Translations under genes and position numbers: made by a program
Notes under the pieces: generated by a model
Database searches by the model: none
What the model was told of the DNA's origin: nothing
The model's input: only the letters and a program-made list of their open reading frames with translations
In this document: in pieces, positions 31,411 to 32,003 of the stretch
How the letters are laid out: every line of letters begins with the position of its first letter
Position numbering within the stretch: the first letter of the stretch is position 1
Source of the DNA: Candidatus Peribacteria bacterium
GTDB taxonomy: Bacteria; Patescibacteriota; Gracilibacteria; UBA1369; 2-02-FULL-48-14
DNA: 32,003 bases
NCBI GenBank assembly: GCA_943354505.1
Contig: CALRCE010000013.1
Coordinates: forward strand, 1-32,003
Direction of reading: 5' to 3'

Positions 31411-32003
31411 CTAAAAGAACATGCCCGTTTGAACTGCCGATTGAGTGAGTTCGGCTCTTTGCCTAGGCGACATGCTGAACGGAATCCCGTGAGAAAAGTA
31501 TTGCAATGGTGTGTAGTTGGCAGAGACTCCAGCCCCTTCCAAATCTAACATTTGCTGGATTGCCATGCTTTGAGGAAGAAGTGGTTCCTCCTTGGCCCCA
31601 AGAATGTTGGCTCTAAACTTTGATCCTTCTGGGGGAGTGGGGATGTTTTGACCGTGAAAATTGAAGACCCAATCTAAGAACACTCGCGCGGAGTCCGGCA
31701 TGCTTCTTCTGAAATTTTCGAGATCTTCACGATTTGAGCCCCCAAACATCAGTCGATTGTATTGCTCTTGAGTGAGGCCTAAACCTTCTGCGGTGAAGTA
31801 ACGTTCGACTGCAGCCGGAACCAATTCCATCACTGCTTTTAAGAACTCTGGATGCAGGCCCGCAAATCTTTTATAAACCGCTGGCATCAAGGCGGTGTGT
31901 TGTTTGACGTTGATGTTTGCCTCAGGCTTTTCTTCTTTCAATTTCCACAGTCCTCTCACCAACTCCCAGCCCAGCATATTGCCAATGGAATGCCCGATGA
32001 CCG
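31411..32003 (-). CDS. Alpha/beta-hydrolase, N-terminus beyond the right edge
   Basis: The frame is open to the right edge. Just before an internal ATG at 31977 it reads VIGHSIGNMLG, the GxSxG nucleophile elbow (Ser codon in 31981-32003), so the gene starts outside the window. The rest is a cap-like helical segment, then ANILGAKEEPLLP with an acidic residue in the place of the catalytic acid, and LQYFSHGIPFSM with the likely catalytic His. Together these fit a serine alpha/beta-hydrolase. Substrate unknown. About 197 residues lie inside the window. Confidence 0.75.
   Translation of the reverse strand, partial: VIGHSIGNMLGWELVRGLWKLKEEKPEANINVKQHTALMPAVYKRFAGLHPEFLKAVMELVPAAVERYFTAEGLGLTQEQYNRLMFGGSNREDLENFRRSMPDSARVFLDWVFNFHGQNIPTPPEGSKFRANILGAKEEPLLPQSMAIQQMLDLEGAGVSANYTPLQYFSHGIPFSMSPRQRAELTQSAVQTGMFF

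Overview
This is a bacterial chromosomal window of about 50% GC, densely packed with small operons on both strands. Housekeeping genes (rpsF-ssb-rpsR, mutS, lexA, enolase, sdaAB/sdaAA, purN, a 2-oxoacid:ferredoxin oxidoreductase) are mixed with many lineage-specific proteins. TGA ends several genes at their family length (the helicase, the 4Fe-4S ferredoxin, the second EamA permease), so the standard bacterial code fits and UGA-as-glycine does not. Few starts have a Shine-Dalgarno sequence, and several promoters lie 6-20 nt from the start codon. The small-family content and an N-terminal motif family seen in Patescibacteria suggest a CPR-type organism, possibly Peregrinibacteria-like. That placement is inference; there is no rRNA here.

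Layout. 1-2011 (minus): a promoter, a frameshifted 38-codon basic mini-ORF, a two-TM protein and a large unknown protein running off the left edge. 2063-3563 (minus): promoter, structured leader, rpsF-ssb-rpsR and terminator. 3680-5071: a putative BECR-type nuclease and a TrmB-type regulator. 5210-8392: a large SF2 helicase with an N-terminal HTH and three C-terminal repeats. 8425-9636: an asparaginase-like enzyme. 9682-9779: a possible small RNA. 9873-11218: a NYN-domain nuclease and an unknown protein. 11220-15078 (minus): HAD phosphatase, MutS, TfoX-N protein. 15226-15526: an abnormal tRNA-like gene and tRNA-Arg(CCU). 15537-18123: two EamA transporters alternating with two related small exported proteins. 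18132-18797: lexA with two operators in its own promoter. 18844-22228: a small basic ORF, an MBL-fold protein, enolase, GNAT, an unknown protein and a 24-residue basic peptide gene. 22282-23303: two head-to-tail copies of a ~510-bp non-coding, highly structured element. 23333-24958: two-subunit L-serine dehydratase. 24966-28012: a membrane protein, purN and an AbiE-type toxin-antitoxin pair. 28001-31401: 4Fe-4S ferredoxin, KOR-type alpha and beta subunits, 2Fe-2S ferredoxin. 31411-32003: a partial alpha/beta hydrolase.

The metabolic genes point to a fermentative, ferredoxin-based economy: enolase makes PEP, serine dehydratase makes pyruvate, and the oxidoreductase decarboxylates a 2-oxoacid onto ferredoxin. 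LexA and MutS are DNA-maintenance genes.

The strongest candidate for something undescribed is the tandem structured element at 22282-23303. The two copies abut exactly. Each begins with a long hairpin whose sequence differs completely between copies while pairing is kept, followed by a nearly identical multi-stem core. I do not recognise it as a known RNA family.
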